Assembly: GCF_023169885.1 (NCBI RefSeq)
Contig: NZ_AP025516.1
Location: 3,885,501-3,949,500 of the forward strand
DNA: 64,000 nucleotides
Source: Desulfofustis limnaeus
GTDB taxonomy: Bacteria > Desulfobacterota > Desulfobulbia > Desulfobulbales > Desulfocapsaceae
Reading direction: 5' to 3'
The position numbers were made by a program, and so were the translations under genes. This document shows positions 12,250 through 21,944 of this stretch, one piece after another (position 1 is the stretch's first letter; each line of letters opens with the position of its first letter). The notes under the pieces were generated by a model, which worked only from the letters and a program-made list of their open reading frames with translations, was not told the origin of the DNA and did no database searches.

Positions 12250-13646
12250 GCACCGACAACGGGCATTCGGAAAAGATGTGGGGCGGCCGGTTCGCCGAGA
12301 CCACCGCCGCGTCGCTGGAGGCGTTCAGCGCCTCGATCCACTACGACTCCCGGCTCTATCACTACGATATCGCCGGAAGCAAGGCGCATGCCACGATGCT
12401 CGCCGAAAACGGGCTACTGACCAAGGACGAGGTGGCCGACATCATCGCCGGTCTCGCCGGTATCGAGGCCGATATCGAGGCCGGCACCTTTGTCTTTCGC
12501 CGGGAGCTCGAAGATATTCACATGAATATCGAGAAGGCGCTGGCCGAGCGGATCGGCCCGGCCGGAGCGAAACTGCACGCGGCCCGCAGCCGCAACGACC
12601 AGATCGCCCTGGACCTGCGGCTTTACCTGCGCGACCAGTGCGACCGGCTGACCGAACTGCTCACCGGTCTGCGCCGTGCCTTCGTCGCCCAGGCCCGGAC
12701 CTATCTGGGCGCGGTGATGCCCGGCTATACCCACCTGCAGCGGGCTCAGCCGGTGCTGCTGTCGCACCACCTGCTGGCCTACTACGAGATGTTCGGCCGC
12801 GACGTGGCCCGCCTGCACGACTGCCGCCGCCGCATCAATCTCTGCCCGCTCGGCAGCGCCGCGCTGGCCGGTACCGGCCTGCCCATCGACCGGGAGCGGG
12901 TGGCCGAGCTGCTCGGCTTTGCCGGGGTCACCGCCAACTCCATGGACACCGCCGGGGATCGCGATTTCGCCATCGAGTTCGTCTCCTGCTGCGCGATGAT
13001 CCAGCTGCACCTGTCCCGGCTTGCCGAGGAGCTGGTGCTGTGGGCCGGCAGCGAGTTCGATTTCGTCGACCTGCCGGATCGGTTTTGCACCGGCTCGTCG
13101 ATCATGCCGCAGAAGAAAAATCCGGATATCCCCGAGCTGGTCCGCGGCAAGAGCGGCCGCGTGATCGGCAGCCTGATGTCTTTGCTGATCCTGGTCAAGG
13201 GGTTGCCGCTTACCTATAACCGCGATCTCCAGGAGGACAAGGAGCCGGTCTTTGATGCGGTCGACACCGTTTCCGCGTCGCTGTCGATCATGGCCGAGCT
13301 GGTGGCCAACCTCCGTTTCAAGACGGAGCGGCTGCAGGCGGCCACCACCAGCGGCTTCATGACGGCTACGGATCTGGCCGATTACCTGGTGGTGAAAGAT
13401 GTACCATTCCGCGAAGCGCATGGTATAGTTGGCAGAATCGTCGCCTATTGCGTGGAAAAGAAGTGTGAATTGGAGACGTTGAGCCTGGAGGAAATGCGTC
13501 GTTTTTCTCCGGTCATCGATAAGGACGTCTTCGAGGTCTTGAGCGTGAACGGTTCGGTGGACAGCCGGATCTCAACGGGAGGCACCAGTCTGCAGCGGGT
13601 CACGGAGGCGCTCGGTGCCGCGGAACAAAACATGGGGATGCGATGA
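12246..13646 (+). CDS. argH: argininosuccinate lyase
   Basis: Cleaves argininosuccinate to arginine and fumarate. The fumarase/aspartase superfamily signature [12 protein letters not shown], with its catalytic Ser loop, is present, as are the N-terminal MWGGRF start and the HTHLQRAQP-like segment YTHLQRAQP. The 466-aa length is typical. It overlaps argG at its start and the lipoprotein gene at its end by 4 bp each, so the arginine operon is translationally coupled to the gene that follows. Confidence 0.96.
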   Translation: MSTDNGHSEKMWGGRFAETTAASLEAFSASIHYDSRLYHYDIAGSKAHATMLAENGLLTKDEVADIIAGLAGIEADIEAGTFVFRRELEDIHMNIEKALAERIGPAGAKLHAARSRNDQIALDLRLYLRDQCDRLTELLTGLRRAFVAQARTYLGAVMPGYTHLQRAQPVLLSHHLLAYYEMFGRDVARLHDCRRRINLCPLGSAALAGTGLPIDRERVAELLGFAGVTANSMDTAGDRDFAIEFVSCCAMIQLHLSRLAEELVLWAGSEFDFVDLPDRFCTGSSIMPQKKNPDIPELVRGKSGRVIGSLMSLLILVKGLPLTYNRDLQEDKEPVFDAVDTVSASLSIMAELVANLRFKTERLQAATTSGFMTATDLADYLVVKDVPFREAHGIVGRIVAYCVEKKCELETLSLEEMRRFSPVIDKDVFEVLSVNGSVDSRISTGGTSLQRVTEALGAAEQNMGMR

Positions 13647-14704
13647 TGAGAAGCGGATATTACGCACGATTTGCAGGCACGGTACTGGTACTGGCCATGG
13701 TGTTGGGGGCAGGGGGATGCGGTTTCAAGACCGATCCGGTCCCGCCGGCCAGCATCGTCCCGGAAGCAATTGACGATCTCCGCTATACGGTAGACGACAA
13801 GGGGGTCACCCTCAGCTGGACCTACCCGGTGGAGACCATCCAGGGGAGCAGCATCGTCGACATCTCGGCCTTTGACGTCTATCGGGCTACGGTAGCCCTG
13901 GAGGATGTCTGCGACACCTGCCCCATCCCGTTTGGCGAACCCATGGAAATACCCGGCGGCGAGACGGTCGAGGCGGGCAAGCCGAAGGTGGCCGTCTACC
14001 AGACGTCGCTGCTCCGGCCCGGCCATAAATATTTCTTCAAGGTCCGATCCCGCACCAGTTGGTGGGCGGCCAGCGCCGACTCCAACATCGTCTCCTTCGT
14101 CTGGACGCAGCCGCCGGTTGCTCCGGCCGGATTGAGTGCTACGCCGGGCGATTCACTCATCAGCTTGAGCTGGGAACCGGTCACCACCCTGGTGGACGGG
14201 CGTCCGGTGGAAGGCAGCATCACCTATCAGCTGCTGCGCAGCGAGGAGGGCAAGGAGTTCGAAGCCCTCGGTGAACCGTCGGCGGCGACGAGCTATCGTG
14301 ACAGCCTGGTGATCAACGGGCGGAAATATTTCTATAAGGTGCAGAGCCTGCTTTCCTATCAGGGTCACCTGGTGAACGGCGGCATGAGCGAGATCATCAG
14401 CGCCGAGCCGGTTGACCAGACGCCGCCGCCGGTGCCGGCAGGTGTGGTTGCCGTGGAGACCGACGCCGGGGTCAAGATCGTCTGGGAACCGGTAAGTGAC
14501 GAGCAGGTGGCCGGGTACCGGGTCTACCGCCGTGTCGCCGACCGGCAGCAGCCGGAGCTGATCGGCGAGGTGGCGGTGCCTTACTCGCTCTTCGTCGACA
14601 GTAAAGCGGATGGAGCGACCCGTTATTACTATTCGGTGTCCGCCGTCGACGGGGCAACGCCGGCCAATGAATCGGATCTGTCCCGCGAGGCGACCACCAG
14701 GTAG
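13643..14704 (+). CDS. lipoprotein with fibronectin type III-like repeats
   Basis: Predicted envelope lipoprotein. A signal segment of about 25 residues ends in a lipobox-like LGAGGC, followed by three Fn3-like repeats (LRYTVDDKGVTLSWTYP, LSATPGDSLISLSWEPV, VAVETDAGVKIVWEPV) spaced about 110 residues apart. Family knowledge assigns no enzymatic role; such proteins act in adhesion or scaffold functions. It overlaps argH by 4 bp and precedes dapF by 24 bp, so it sits inside an amino-acid operon, which is an odd place for a surface protein. Confidence 0.8.
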   Translation: MMRSGYYARFAGTVLVLAMVLGAGGCGFKTDPVPPASIVPEAIDDLRYTVDDKGVTLSWTYPVETIQGSSIVDISAFDVYRATVALEDVCDTCPIPFGEPMEIPGGETVEAGKPKVAVYQTSLLRPGHKYFFKVRSRTSWWAASADSNIVSFVWTQPPVAPAGLSATPGDSLISLSWEPVTTLVDGRPVEGSITYQLLRSEEGKEFEALGEPSAATSYRDSLVINGRKYFYKVQSLLSYQGHLVNGGMSEIISAEPVDQTPPPVPAGVVAVETDAGVKIVWEPVSDEQVAGYRVYRRVADRQQPELIGEVAVPYSLFVDSKADGATRYYYSVSAVDGATPANESDLSREATTR

Positions 14705-14728
14705 CGCGGTGGTGACGGGCGGAGCCAC

Positions 14729-15568
14729 ATGAACCTTGATTTCCCGATAGCCATCACCAAGATGAGCGGCGCCGGCAACGATTTCATCGTCATCGATCAC
14801 CGGCGCCCCCTGGTTCCGGAGCCGCTGCAGCCGCAATTCGCCCAGCTGGTCTGCCGCCGCCGCTTTTCGGTCGGGGCGGACGGCCTGATCCTCATCGAGG
14901 ATGATGAGGAGCTGGATTTTCGCTGGCGCTTCTATAACAGCGACGGCTCGGTTGCCGAGATGTGCGGCAACGGGGCCCGCTGTGCCGCCCGCTTTGCCTT
15001 CCGCCAGGGCATCGCCGGCCGCAGCCAGCGTTTTCGGACGGTGGCCGGGGTCATCGAGGCGGAGGTCATCGGCGAACAGGAGCATGTCAGTGTCCGGATG
15101 ACCGAGCCCTTTGGTTATCGCGACGGGATCTTCATCAATCTCGACGGCACCTCGTATGAGGTGTTTTTCATCAACACCGGCGTACCGCACGCCGTTGTCT
15201 TCGTCGCTTCGGATCAGATACCGGTCCGCGAATGGGGACGCCGGCTGCGGTTTCACGAGCAATTCGCGCCGGCCGGCACCAACGTTGATTTCGTCCGGGT
15301 CGACGGGGATGGAGCTCTGCTTGTTCGCACCTACGAGCGAGGCGTCGAGGATGAGACCATGGCCTGCGGTACCGGAGTGGTGGCGGCCGCCCTGGTCGCG
15401 GTGCGGCAGGGGTTGTGCGAATCCCCGGTGGATGTCACCACCGGCGGCGGCGAGCAGCTTTTGGTGCAATTTACCGGCGAAGGCGGAGAGCAGGGCACAG
15501 ACGTCTATTTGCAGGGCGCGGCCCGAATCGTTTACGAAGGAGCGTTGTCTCCGGAGGCGCTGTTGTAG
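14729..15568 (+). CDS. dapF: diaminopimelate epimerase
   Basis: Cofactor-independent racemase converting LL- to meso-diaminopimelate for lysine and peptidoglycan. The two catalytic cysteines are in SVAEMCGNGARC and TMACGTGVVAAAL. The N-terminal KMSGAGNDFIVID is typical, and 279 aa is normal. A MITE (15639-15781) now separates it from dapA. Confidence 0.96.
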   Translation: MNLDFPIAITKMSGAGNDFIVIDHRRPLVPEPLQPQFAQLVCRRRFSVGADGLILIEDDEELDFRWRFYNSDGSVAEMCGNGARCAARFAFRQGIAGRSQRFRTVAGVIEAEVIGEQEHVSVRMTEPFGYRDGIFINLDGTSYEVFFINTGVPHAVVFVASDQIPVREWGRRLRFHEQFAPAGTNVDFVRVDGDGALLVRTYERGVEDETMACGTGVVAAALVAVRQGLCESPVDVTTGGGEQLLVQFTGEGGEQGTDVYLQGAARIVYEGALSPEALL

Positions 15569-15638
15569 GAAGCTTCGCTGCCTGTTGATAGGAGCGGGGC
15601 GGTTAAACGGCGTCGAGAGAGAGAAGCCACAATCAAAA

Positions 15639-15781
15639 GGGAACCTTGAAAAATTGCCATTTCGTCCAATCTCATCGTTGCGCAATCGAATTTTATCCTC
15701 GGAATATCATGTATATGCCTGCGGTAAAATTCTCTTGCGCGCCTCGATCTTGAACGAAATTTCGAATTTTTCAAGCTCCCC
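15639..15781. mobile_element. 143-bp MITE copy 2, between dapF and dapA
   Basis: Same length and termini as the copy in lptA, with five substitutions, flanked by the 4-bp duplication AAAA at 15635-15638 and 15782-15785. It ends 24 bp before the dapA start and leaves that gene's AAGGAGG intact. Both strands keep an open frame across it, as in copy 1. It lies downstream of dapF, so it could alter dapF-dapA cotranscription. Confidence 0.85.
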
Positions 15782-15805
15782 AAAAGAGCCACACAAGGAG
15801 GGGCC

Positions 15806-16687
15806 ATGGAACGTTTTCATGGCGCGCTGACCGCGCTGGTAACGCCATTTATCGACGGCAAACTTGATGAGCAGGGCCTGGTTGATCTGATTGAGTACCA
15901 GATCGCTGGCGGCATTCACGGTATCGTTCCCTGCGGGACCACCGGAGAATCGGCCACGCTTGATTTCGACGAGCACAAACGGGTCATCGACATCACCGTC
16001 AAGACGGTTGCCGGCCGGGTGCCGGTGATTGCCGGGACCGGTGCCAACAGCACGTCAGAGGCGATCGAGTTGACCGAGAGCGCCAAAAAGAGCGGCGCCG
16101 ATGCGGTGCTGTCCGTCGTGCCCTATTACAACAAGCCCAACCAGGAGGGTATTTACCGTCATTTCAAGGCCATCGCCGAGGCGGTCGATATCCCGATGTT
16201 CCTCTATAACGTCCCGGGCCGTACCGTTATCCACGTGTTGCCGGAGACGGTGGCGCGTCTGGCGCAGATCCCCACTATCATCGGCATCAAGGAGGCCTGC
16301 GGCGATCTTGGCCAGATCAGCGACGTGATCCGTCTGTGTCCTGCTGAGTTCATCGTGGTATCCGGTGATGACTTTTCGGCCATGCCGACGATTTTTATCG
16401 GCGGCAAAGGGGTTATCTCCGTGGTCTCCAACGTCGACCCTGGCGGCATGGCCCGCGTCATGGAAGCGGCGTTGGCCGGAGACAGCGTTGGCGCCAGGGA
16501 CGGTCACTATCGCCTCTTTCCGTTGATGCGGCTGATGTTCAAAACGCCGAGCCCGGGTCCGGCCAAGAAAGCACTGCAGTTGATCGGGCGCATGAAGGAC
16601 AGTGAACCGCGTCTGCCGATGACCGGCCCGGACGAGGCGACCACCGAACTGCTGCGGCTCGAACTGCAGCGTCTCGGCATGATCTGA
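15806..16687 (+). CDS. dapA: 4-hydroxy-tetrahydrodipicolinate synthase
   Basis: Condenses pyruvate with aspartate semialdehyde, the first committed step to diaminopimelate. Motifs: GTTGESATL, the catalytic Tyr segment YYNKPNQEGIYRHF, YNVPGRT, and the Schiff-base Lys in IIGIKEACGD. The ATG at 15806 follows AAGGAGG by about 6 nt, and 293 aa is standard. dapB follows 32 bp downstream. Confidence 0.97.
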   Translation: MERFHGALTALVTPFIDGKLDEQGLVDLIEYQIAGGIHGIVPCGTTGESATLDFDEHKRVIDITVKTVAGRVPVIAGTGANSTSEAIELTESAKKSGADAVLSVVPYYNKPNQEGIYRHFKAIAEAVDIPMFLYNVPGRTVIHVLPETVARLAQIPTIIGIKEACGDLGQISDVIRLCPAEFIVVSGDDFSAMPTIFIGGKGVISVVSNVDPGGMARVMEAALAGDSVGARDGHYRLFPLMRLMFKTPSPGPAKKALQLIGRMKDSEPRLPMTGPDEATTELLRLELQRLGMI

Positions 16688-16719
16688 GCCTCATAGCCGG
16701 CGACAAGGAGAGCGGAACA

Positions 16720-17529
16720 ATGATGAACGTGATAGTCGCCGGTGCGGCTGGACGAATGGGCCGCCGTATCGGCGTCATGGTTGATCGCCACCCCGATCTG
16801 CTCTATACCGGTGGCTTCGAGGCGCCGGGGAGTCCGGCCATCGGCAGCGACGCCGGGGAATTGGCCGGCATTGGCCGCAATGGCGTACAGATCGGTGCGG
16901 GGCTGGAATCGGTCATCGATCAGGGCGATGTGATCATCGATTTCACCCACCATGCGGCCACCATGACCTTTGCCCGGCTGGCCGCCCGACACGGCAAGGC
17001 GATGGTCATCGGCACCACCGGATTGACCGGTGACGAGCTGGCCGAGCTGGCCGAGCTGGCCACCGCCTTTCCCTGTGTCCAGGCGCCGAACATGTCGGTG
17101 TGCGTCAACGTCTTGTTCAAGCTGGTCAAGAAGACGGCGGCCATCCTCGGCGACGCCTATGACATCGAGATCATCGAGGCCCACCACAACCAGAAGAAGG
17201 ATGCCCCGAGCGGCACGGCACTTAAACTCGGTGAGTTGGCCGCCGAAGGGGTGGGGCGGAGATTGACGGAGGTGGGTGTCTACGAGCGGTCCGGCATGGT
17301 CGGTGTGCGCAAGCCGCATGAGATCGGCATCCAGTCCATCCGGGCCGCCGATATTGTCGGCGAACACACGGTCTTTTTCGCCGGACCGGGTGAGCGGCTG
17401 GAGTTGACCCATCGCGCTCATACCCGTGATCATTTCGCCCGCGGTGCCACGGTTGCCGCCGCCTGGTTGGAAAATCGACCGAACGGGCTGTACACGATGT
17501 TCGATGTGCTCGGCCTGCAGGACCTGTGA
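16720..17529 (+). CDS. dapB: 4-hydroxy-tetrahydrodipicolinate reductase
   Basis: NAD(P)H-dependent reductase that follows DapA. The Rossmann motif GAAGRMGRRI is at the N terminus, and the diagnostic active-site segment EIIEAHHNQKKDAPSGTA is present. The 269-aa length matches the family. folK begins 15 bp after the stop. Confidence 0.97.
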   Translation: MMNVIVAGAAGRMGRRIGVMVDRHPDLLYTGGFEAPGSPAIGSDAGELAGIGRNGVQIGAGLESVIDQGDVIIDFTHHAATMTFARLAARHGKAMVIGTTGLTGDELAELAELATAFPCVQAPNMSVCVNVLFKLVKKTAAILGDAYDIEIIEAHHNQKKDAPSGTALKLGELAAEGVGRRLTEVGVYERSGMVGVRKPHEIGIQSIRAADIVGEHTVFFAGPGERLELTHRAHTRDHFARGATVAAAWLENRPNGLYTMFDVLGLQDL

Positions 17530-17544
17530 TCGACTCCACCCACG

Positions 17545-18099
17545 ATGGAAACGGATAGCAACAGAGCCGGGTGCGATCACGTCTTTGTCGGTTTCGGCTC
17601 CAACCTTGGAGACAGCCGGCAGATGCTGCTCAAGGCCTGGCGGCTGCTCGGCGAGCGGCCGGAAATAAGGCTTGGAGAATTGTCCAAGCCCTATCGCACG
17701 TCCCCGGTCGGGATGAGCAGCAGCCATTGGTTTGTCAATGCGGTCGGCCGCTTGTCGGTGACCTGTTCGCCGCACCGCTTGCTCGACATCATGCAGGAGA
17801 TCGAGGCCGGTTTTGGCAGAGAGCGCGACCGGAAGCGGACCGGTTACCAGGATCGGGTCATCGATCTCGATCTCATCTACTATGGAGATCTGGTCTGTGA
17901 CGGATCCCGGTTGACGTTGCCGCACCCGCAACGAACCGAGCGACTCTTCGTGCTGGCACCGTTGGCGGCCATCGCCCCACATTTTGTCGATCCCGAGATA
18001 GCGGGCAAGCCGACGGTAGCTGCATTGCATCGCGCCTTGCTGCAGAGAATCGCAGATAAACAGGTGGCGGAACAGGAACTCCTGGAAGAGATCTGGTAA
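17545..18099 (+). CDS. folK: 2-amino-4-hydroxy-6-hydroxymethyldihydropteridine pyrophosphokinase
   Basis: Transfers pyrophosphate from ATP to 6-hydroxymethyl-dihydropterin in folate synthesis. The N-terminal FVGFGSNLGDSRQMLL and the HPPK signature RTGYQDRVIDLDLIYYGD (metal-binding Asp pair) are clear. The 184-aa length is slightly longer than the roughly 160-aa minimum. It closes the dap run; a separate promoter follows. Confidence 0.94.
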   Translation: METDSNRAGCDHVFVGFGSNLGDSRQMLLKAWRLLGERPEIRLGELSKPYRTSPVGMSSSHWFVNAVGRLSVTCSPHRLLDIMQEIEAGFGRERDRKRTGYQDRVIDLDLIYYGDLVCDGSRLTLPHPQRTERLFVLAPLAAIAPHFVDPEIAGKPTVAALHRALLQRIADKQVAEQELLEEIW

Positions 18100-18150
18100 T
18101 ACTCGGTTGTGGCTGCAGACAGGAGAAAGTGAAGAGCGGTGCGGAAGATT

Positions 18151-18178
18151 TAGACATTTTTCGTTGGTTGACTATAAT
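18151..18178 (+). promoter_or_regulatory. sigma-70-type promoter for the YHS-aldolase-transglycosylase-pgsA run
   Basis: TAGACA at 18151-18156 and a perfect TATAAT at 18173-18178 are separated by 16 bp, placing a start near 18185, about 48 nt before the TTG start at 18233. This gap after folK is the first break in the tightly packed rightward run. Confidence 0.6.
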
Positions 18179-18232
18179 GAAAGTGTTGCGGACATATGCT
18201 GCGACACAGGCGTGTGAAGGACAGGAGGTGGC

Positions 18233-18517
18233 TTGGGACCGCTGCGAATTCTCATCCTGGCAGCCCTGCTCTATATCGGTTATCGGCTGATCATGAGGAG
18301 CCTCGGCAAGGGTGCTGCCGGAAAGGATGGAAAGGATACATCAACAAGGAAAGAAAAGACTGAGCAGCTCACCGATGTCCTGGTGGAAGACCCGGTCTGC
18401 CATCGGCTGGTGCCGAAAGGGCAGGCGGTGACCGTCGAGCATGACGGTAAGCCCCATTATTTCTGCAGCAAAGAATGCTCGGCAGCATTTTTGTCTGAAA
18501 AAGGAGAGCAGTCATGA
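18233..18517 (+). CDS. small membrane-anchored YHS/TRASH-type metal-binding protein
   Basis: A 94-aa protein with one N-terminal membrane segment ([15 protein letters not shown]), a charged linker, and a C-terminal YHS-like domain ([17 protein letters not shown], then [12 protein letters not shown]) with Cys residues suited to metal binding. Start is TTG, set by the GGAGG about 6 nt upstream. The stop overlaps the aldolase start by 4 bp. Function unknown; a heavy-metal or redox sensing role is possible for the domain family. Confidence 0.75.
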   Translation: MGPLRILILAALLYIGYRLIMRSLGKGAAGKDGKDTSTRKEKTEQLTDVLVEDPVCHRLVPKGQAVTVEHDGKPHYFCSKECSAAFLSEKGEQS

Positions 18518-19158
18518 AATTCTTTATCGATACCGCGAACATTGATGAAATCAGGAAAGGGGTGGAAATGGGCATGGTGGACGGTGTTACCACCAACCCA
18601 TCCCTGGTGGCTAAAGAGGGAAAACCGTTCCACCAGATCCTCAAGGAGATTTGTGCCATCGTCGATGGTCCGGTCAGTGCCGAGGTGGTAAGTCTCGACG
18701 CTGAAGGGATGCTGCGAGAGGCCAGGGAACTGGCGGCCATGAGCGAGAAGATCGTCGTCAAGATCCCGATGATCATGGAGGGCATGAAGGCCGTTAAGCA
18801 ATTGTCGTCTGAGGGAATCAAAACCAACGTCACGCTGGTCTTCTCCGCCTCACAGGCATTGCTGGCGGCCAAGGCGGGGGCGACCTACGTGAGTCCCTTT
18901 GTCGGGCGTCTCGATGATGTCAGTCAGTCGGGAATGGACCTGATCAACGATATCATGACCATCTACCGGAACTATGGCTATCAAAGCGAAGTGATCGTCG
19001 CCAGCGTCCGCCATCCCATGCATGTGGTGGAGGCGGCACTGGTCGGTGCCGATATCGCCACCATCCCGTTTAAAGTGATTGCCCAGTTGGCCAAGCATCC
19101 GTTGACCGACATCGGCATGGAGAAATTTCTCTCAGATTGGGAGAAACGGGCCCAATGA
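18514..19158 (+). CDS. transaldolase-type aldolase (fructose-6-phosphate aldolase / small transaldolase)
   Basis: Class I aldolase of the short transaldolase family: [30 protein letters not shown] and the Schiff-base Lys in KIVVKIPMI. The 214-aa length fits TalC/FSA proteins rather than the long TalB type, and transaldolase versus fructose-6-phosphate aldolase cannot be separated here. It overlaps both neighbours by 4 bp, which implies translational coupling. Confidence 0.9.
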   Translation: MKFFIDTANIDEIRKGVEMGMVDGVTTNPSLVAKEGKPFHQILKEICAIVDGPVSAEVVSLDAEGMLREARELAAMSEKIVVKIPMIMEGMKAVKQLSSEGIKTNVTLVFSASQALLAAKAGATYVSPFVGRLDDVSQSGMDLINDIMTIYRNYGYQSEVIVASVRHPMHVVEAALVGADIATIPFKVIAQLAKHPLTDIGMEKFLSDWEKRAQ

Positions 19159-19865
19159 GCAGCGATGCTCCCGGAAATCGGCGAGCCATCGCTCTTTGGG
19201 CGGTGGCGTTGCTGGTTCTGGCGGTCGTTTGTATCCCCGAGGCCCGGGCCGACGGCGGGATTTTCGTCTGTCCGGATGGCAGAGGCGGAAAACATTTCAC
19301 CAACACTCCCGAATCCACTTCCTGTAAGCCGTTTCGCGGCGGCAGAACGGTTTCCTTTTCCTCGGTCAATCCCTGGTCTGGTGGCAAGGCGTTGCGGAGG
19401 AGCGGGGGCCGGTCCTCGCTGGCCTATGATCGGGAAATCACCTCTTGTGCCGATCGGTATCGGATGGACCCGAACCTGATCAAGGCGGTCATTCGGGCCG
19501 AATCCTCCTTCAACAGGCATGCGGTTTCCCGCAAGGGAGCCCAGGGGTTGATGCAGCTCATGCCGGAGACGGCGAGGGAGCTGAAGGTATCGGACCCCTT
19601 TGATGCGCGGGAGAATATCGAAGGAGGGACCCGTTACCTGCGATCACTGCTGGATATGTTCGACGGTGATCTGGCTTTGGCCCTGGCTGCCTACAATGCC
19701 GGCCCCACCCTGGTGAAGAAGATCCGCCGGGTGCCCTCCATCCCGGAGACGAGACGCTATGTGAAGCGCGTGCTGGCGTATTACGAAGGCTACAACGGCG
19801 GCCGCATCGCCGATGCCTATGATCGTTCGCAAATCAAGGTACGGGGGTTGGTAACGGTTCAATAA
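19155..19865 (+). CDS. periplasmic lytic transglycosylase (SLT family)
   Basis: Cleaves peptidoglycan to form 1,6-anhydromuramyl ends. A signal peptide ([14 protein letters not shown], cut near ARA-DGG) is followed by a Cys-containing 60-residue spacer and an SLT domain with the catalytic Glu in [14 protein letters not shown], the motif [10 protein letters not shown] and AYNAGP. The ATG at 19155 overlaps the aldolase stop (ATGA); an upstream in-frame ATG at 19137 lies inside the aldolase gene and is less likely. Confidence 0.9.
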   Translation: MSSDAPGNRRAIALWAVALLVLAVVCIPEARADGGIFVCPDGRGGKHFTNTPESTSCKPFRGGRTVSFSSVNPWSGGKALRRSGGRSSLAYDREITSCADRYRMDPNLIKAVIRAESSFNRHAVSRKGAQGLMQLMPETARELKVSDPFDARENIEGGTRYLRSLLDMFDGDLALALAAYNAGPTLVKKIRRVPSIPETRRYVKRVLAYYEGYNGGRIADAYDRSQIKVRGLVTVQ

Positions 19866-19870
19866 TCGCT

Positions 19871-20440
19871 ATGAAATTCCTGCTGACGCTGCCCAATATC
19901 CTGACCGGCTTCCGGTTTGCGTTGATTCCGGTGCTGATGGCACTATTCATGATCCAGCAAAGCGTTGCCGTGGAGATGGCGGCGTTCTGGGTCTTTGTCC
20001 TGGCGGCGGTAACCGATTTCGTCGACGGTTATTTGGCTCGTAAATACAAGGCCGAAACGGTGCTGGGCAAGCTGATGGACCCGCTTGCCGACAAGGCGTT
20101 GGTGACCACCGCCCTGATCATGTTGATCCCGCTGGGCAAGATCCCGGCCTTTGCCAGTCTGATCATCATCTGCCGGGAGATCATCGTTACCGGCTTTCGC
20201 GGCCTGGCCGCCACCAGCGGCAAGGTTGTCGCGGCCGGCATGCTGGGCAAGATTAAAAGCAATCTGCAGTATTTCGGCCTCGGTTTCCTGATTTTTCCCG
20301 TCGGTGTCCTGCCGGTCCCCTACCAGCATGAAATCGGCCGCTTTCTGATCTACTGCTCCCTGGTCATGGCGGTCTGGTCCGCCGTCGATTATTTCTACAA
20401 GCTGCGCACCCTCTTCCTTGAAGCCGGGGTCACCCATTAA
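19871..20440 (+). CDS. pgsA: CDP-diacylglycerol-glycerol-3-phosphate 3-phosphatidyltransferase
   Basis: Inner-membrane enzyme that makes phosphatidylglycerol phosphate. The CDP-alcohol phosphotransferase motif reads DFVDGYLARKYKAETVLGK, continuing LMDPLADK, with all Asp positions of DGx2ARx8Gx3Dx3D. Four to five hydrophobic helices are visible, and 189 aa is standard. It starts 5 bp after the transglycosylase and ends the conserved backbone before the IS110 element. Confidence 0.94.
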   Translation: MKFLLTLPNILTGFRFALIPVLMALFMIQQSVAVEMAAFWVFVLAAVTDFVDGYLARKYKAETVLGKLMDPLADKALVTTALIMLIPLGKIPAFASLIIICREIIVTGFRGLAATSGKVVAAGMLGKIKSNLQYFGLGFLIFPVGVLPVPYQHEIGRFLIYCSLVMAVWSAVDYFYKLRTLFLEAGVTH

Positions 20441-20624
20441 AAGGCCCCTTGTCAAGGAATAGACTTCTCCGATCTAGGAAAAGGTGATTTTCCTTGCGAG
20501 AGTATTACTTCAATCTACCGTGTGCGTTGTTTGTCCGTTCTTTTCTGCACCCGTGATTTCGGCGATACCGTGTCAGTGGTGAGATCCACTGCACCAGTCA
20601 CCCATCAGGTTCAAGGCTGCAGCA

Positions 20625-20687
20625 GAGAGGCGACAAGCGGAACAAAGAGATCCATACACAATCTCGTCGTGGAGCTTGTCGCCTCTC
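20625..20687. ncRNA. long hairpin in the IS110 non-coding end (candidate bridge-RNA region)
   Basis: A perfect 14-bp inverted repeat (GAGAGGCGACAAGC at 20625-20638, complement at 20674-20687) encloses a 35-nt loop. It lies about 215 bp past the transposase stop, in the roughly 460-bp gap to pgsA that has no other gene. IS110/IS1111 elements encode a structured guide (bridge) RNA in a non-coding end. Its identity here is an inference; the exact element ends are not resolved. Confidence 0.4.
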
Positions 20688-20902
20688 GGGCCACGACCCC
20701 TGTCCGACGTTTCGGACCCAGAAAATCCTCGGTACCATGCCGGTTCCACTGATGACGTGCTAACAAATACCATGGTTATTAACCAACCCTTTTTTGGTTC
20801 GGGCATGGGCAGGAAAAACACCGACAAACACCGGACGGGACGGTTGCCAATCAAGTCTGCTGGTTGTGCCAACCCCTTAGGCGGTTCACCGTCCCGGCCG
20901 AT

Positions 20903-21943
20903 TCAACAAAACAGTTTTTCTGGTTGATAGTCCACCTTGTCTCGCATGATAAAATAAGCCGCACGGGCCAGCTTGTGGGCCACGGCCTTATGGGCCACCA
21001 TACGGTTAGTCCGGGCCGCCTTGCGATTGAAAAACGCTTTTGCCCGCTCATCGTAGCGCCTGGTCAATTCAGCCGCCTCAGAAAAGGCCCAGGCCAGATA
21101 CTTGTTGCCGTTCTTATCATTTCCCTTGCCTTTCTTTTTGCCGTTACTGGTCCAGACACTGGGGACCTTCCGGCAGTAAGAAGCAAAGGCGCCAACGGTG
21201 GGGAAGCGGTGAATGGTCCCGGTTTCCAGCATGATGGTCAGCGCCAGAATCATGCCGACACCGGGAATACTCAATAATTTCTCGTATTCGTCCTTCAGTT
21301 TGAGCTTATGATGCACTGCCTGTTCAAGACGACGAATGGCCGTGGTGAGAAAATCGATGCTTTGCTTGCTCACCGTACCGCTCAATGCCAATTCTTCTTG
21401 GCCGGCAAATAGTTCCGTCAGATGATCGTGCCTGACCGCCTTGATTTTGTTGCCGTTGACTTTGCAGCCGCAATTTCGGTAGATGATATCCTGCAAGCTG
21501 TTGATCAAAGACGTTCGCAGGCGAACCAGATGGCCGCGTTTGCGTAAAAGATCCCGAACTGGCCGTTCGTGTTTGGGATAGATATAGCCTTGCGGCAGGA
21601 TCCCTAAGCGGAGTAGATGCGCCAGCCAAAAGGCGTCATGTTTGTCGTTGCTGTGCTTCAACCCTTTGTACTTCTGGATGCCGGCCGGGTTTGCCAGATG
21701 GAGGTGATACCCCTCGTCCATCAGGGTGTCGACCAGCCAATACCAGTTGAAAGTTGATTCGACAACGATTCCCTGCAGGTCATCTTTGAAAGGTGCCAGC
21801 TCAGAGAGCACCACATCGGTGGTATTGGGCAGTTTCCGTTCATAGATCCGCTGGTCCTGGCCATCGATAATCGCCAGATAATTGTTGTCGGCATGGAGAT
21901 CGAACGCGCCAATTAATGCACTGCTGGTGTATACTTGCTGCAT
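20903..21943 (-). CDS. IS110-family transposase (DEDD recombinase)
   Basis: A 346-aa protein with the RuvC-like DEDD N-terminal domain (GAFDLHADNNYLAIID with the first Asp, VVESTFNWYWLVD with the Glu, and SNDKHDAFWLAHLL with the final Asps). The C-terminal Tnp_20-type domain contains LLSIPGVGMILALTIMLETG and SYCRKVPSVWTSNGKKKG with the candidate nucleophilic Ser. These elements do not make classical terminal inverted repeats or duplications. It lies between pgsA and tRNA-Leu. The frame is intact, so the element may be active. Confidence 0.92.
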   Translation of the reverse strand: MQQVYTSSALIGAFDLHADNNYLAIIDGQDQRIYERKLPNTTDVVLSELAPFKDDLQGIVVESTFNWYWLVDTLMDEGYHLHLANPAGIQKYKGLKHSNDKHDAFWLAHLLRLGILPQGYIYPKHERPVRDLLRKRGHLVRLRTSLINSLQDIIYRNCGCKVNGNKIKAVRHDHLTELFAGQEELALSGTVSKQSIDFLTTAIRRLEQAVHHKLKLKDEYEKLLSIPGVGMILALTIMLETGTIHRFPTVGAFASYCRKVPSVWTSNGKKKGKGNDKNGNKYLAWAFSEAAELTRRYDERAKAFFNRKAARTNRMVAHKAVAHKLARAAYFIMRDKVDYQPEKLFC

Positions 21944-21944
21944 G

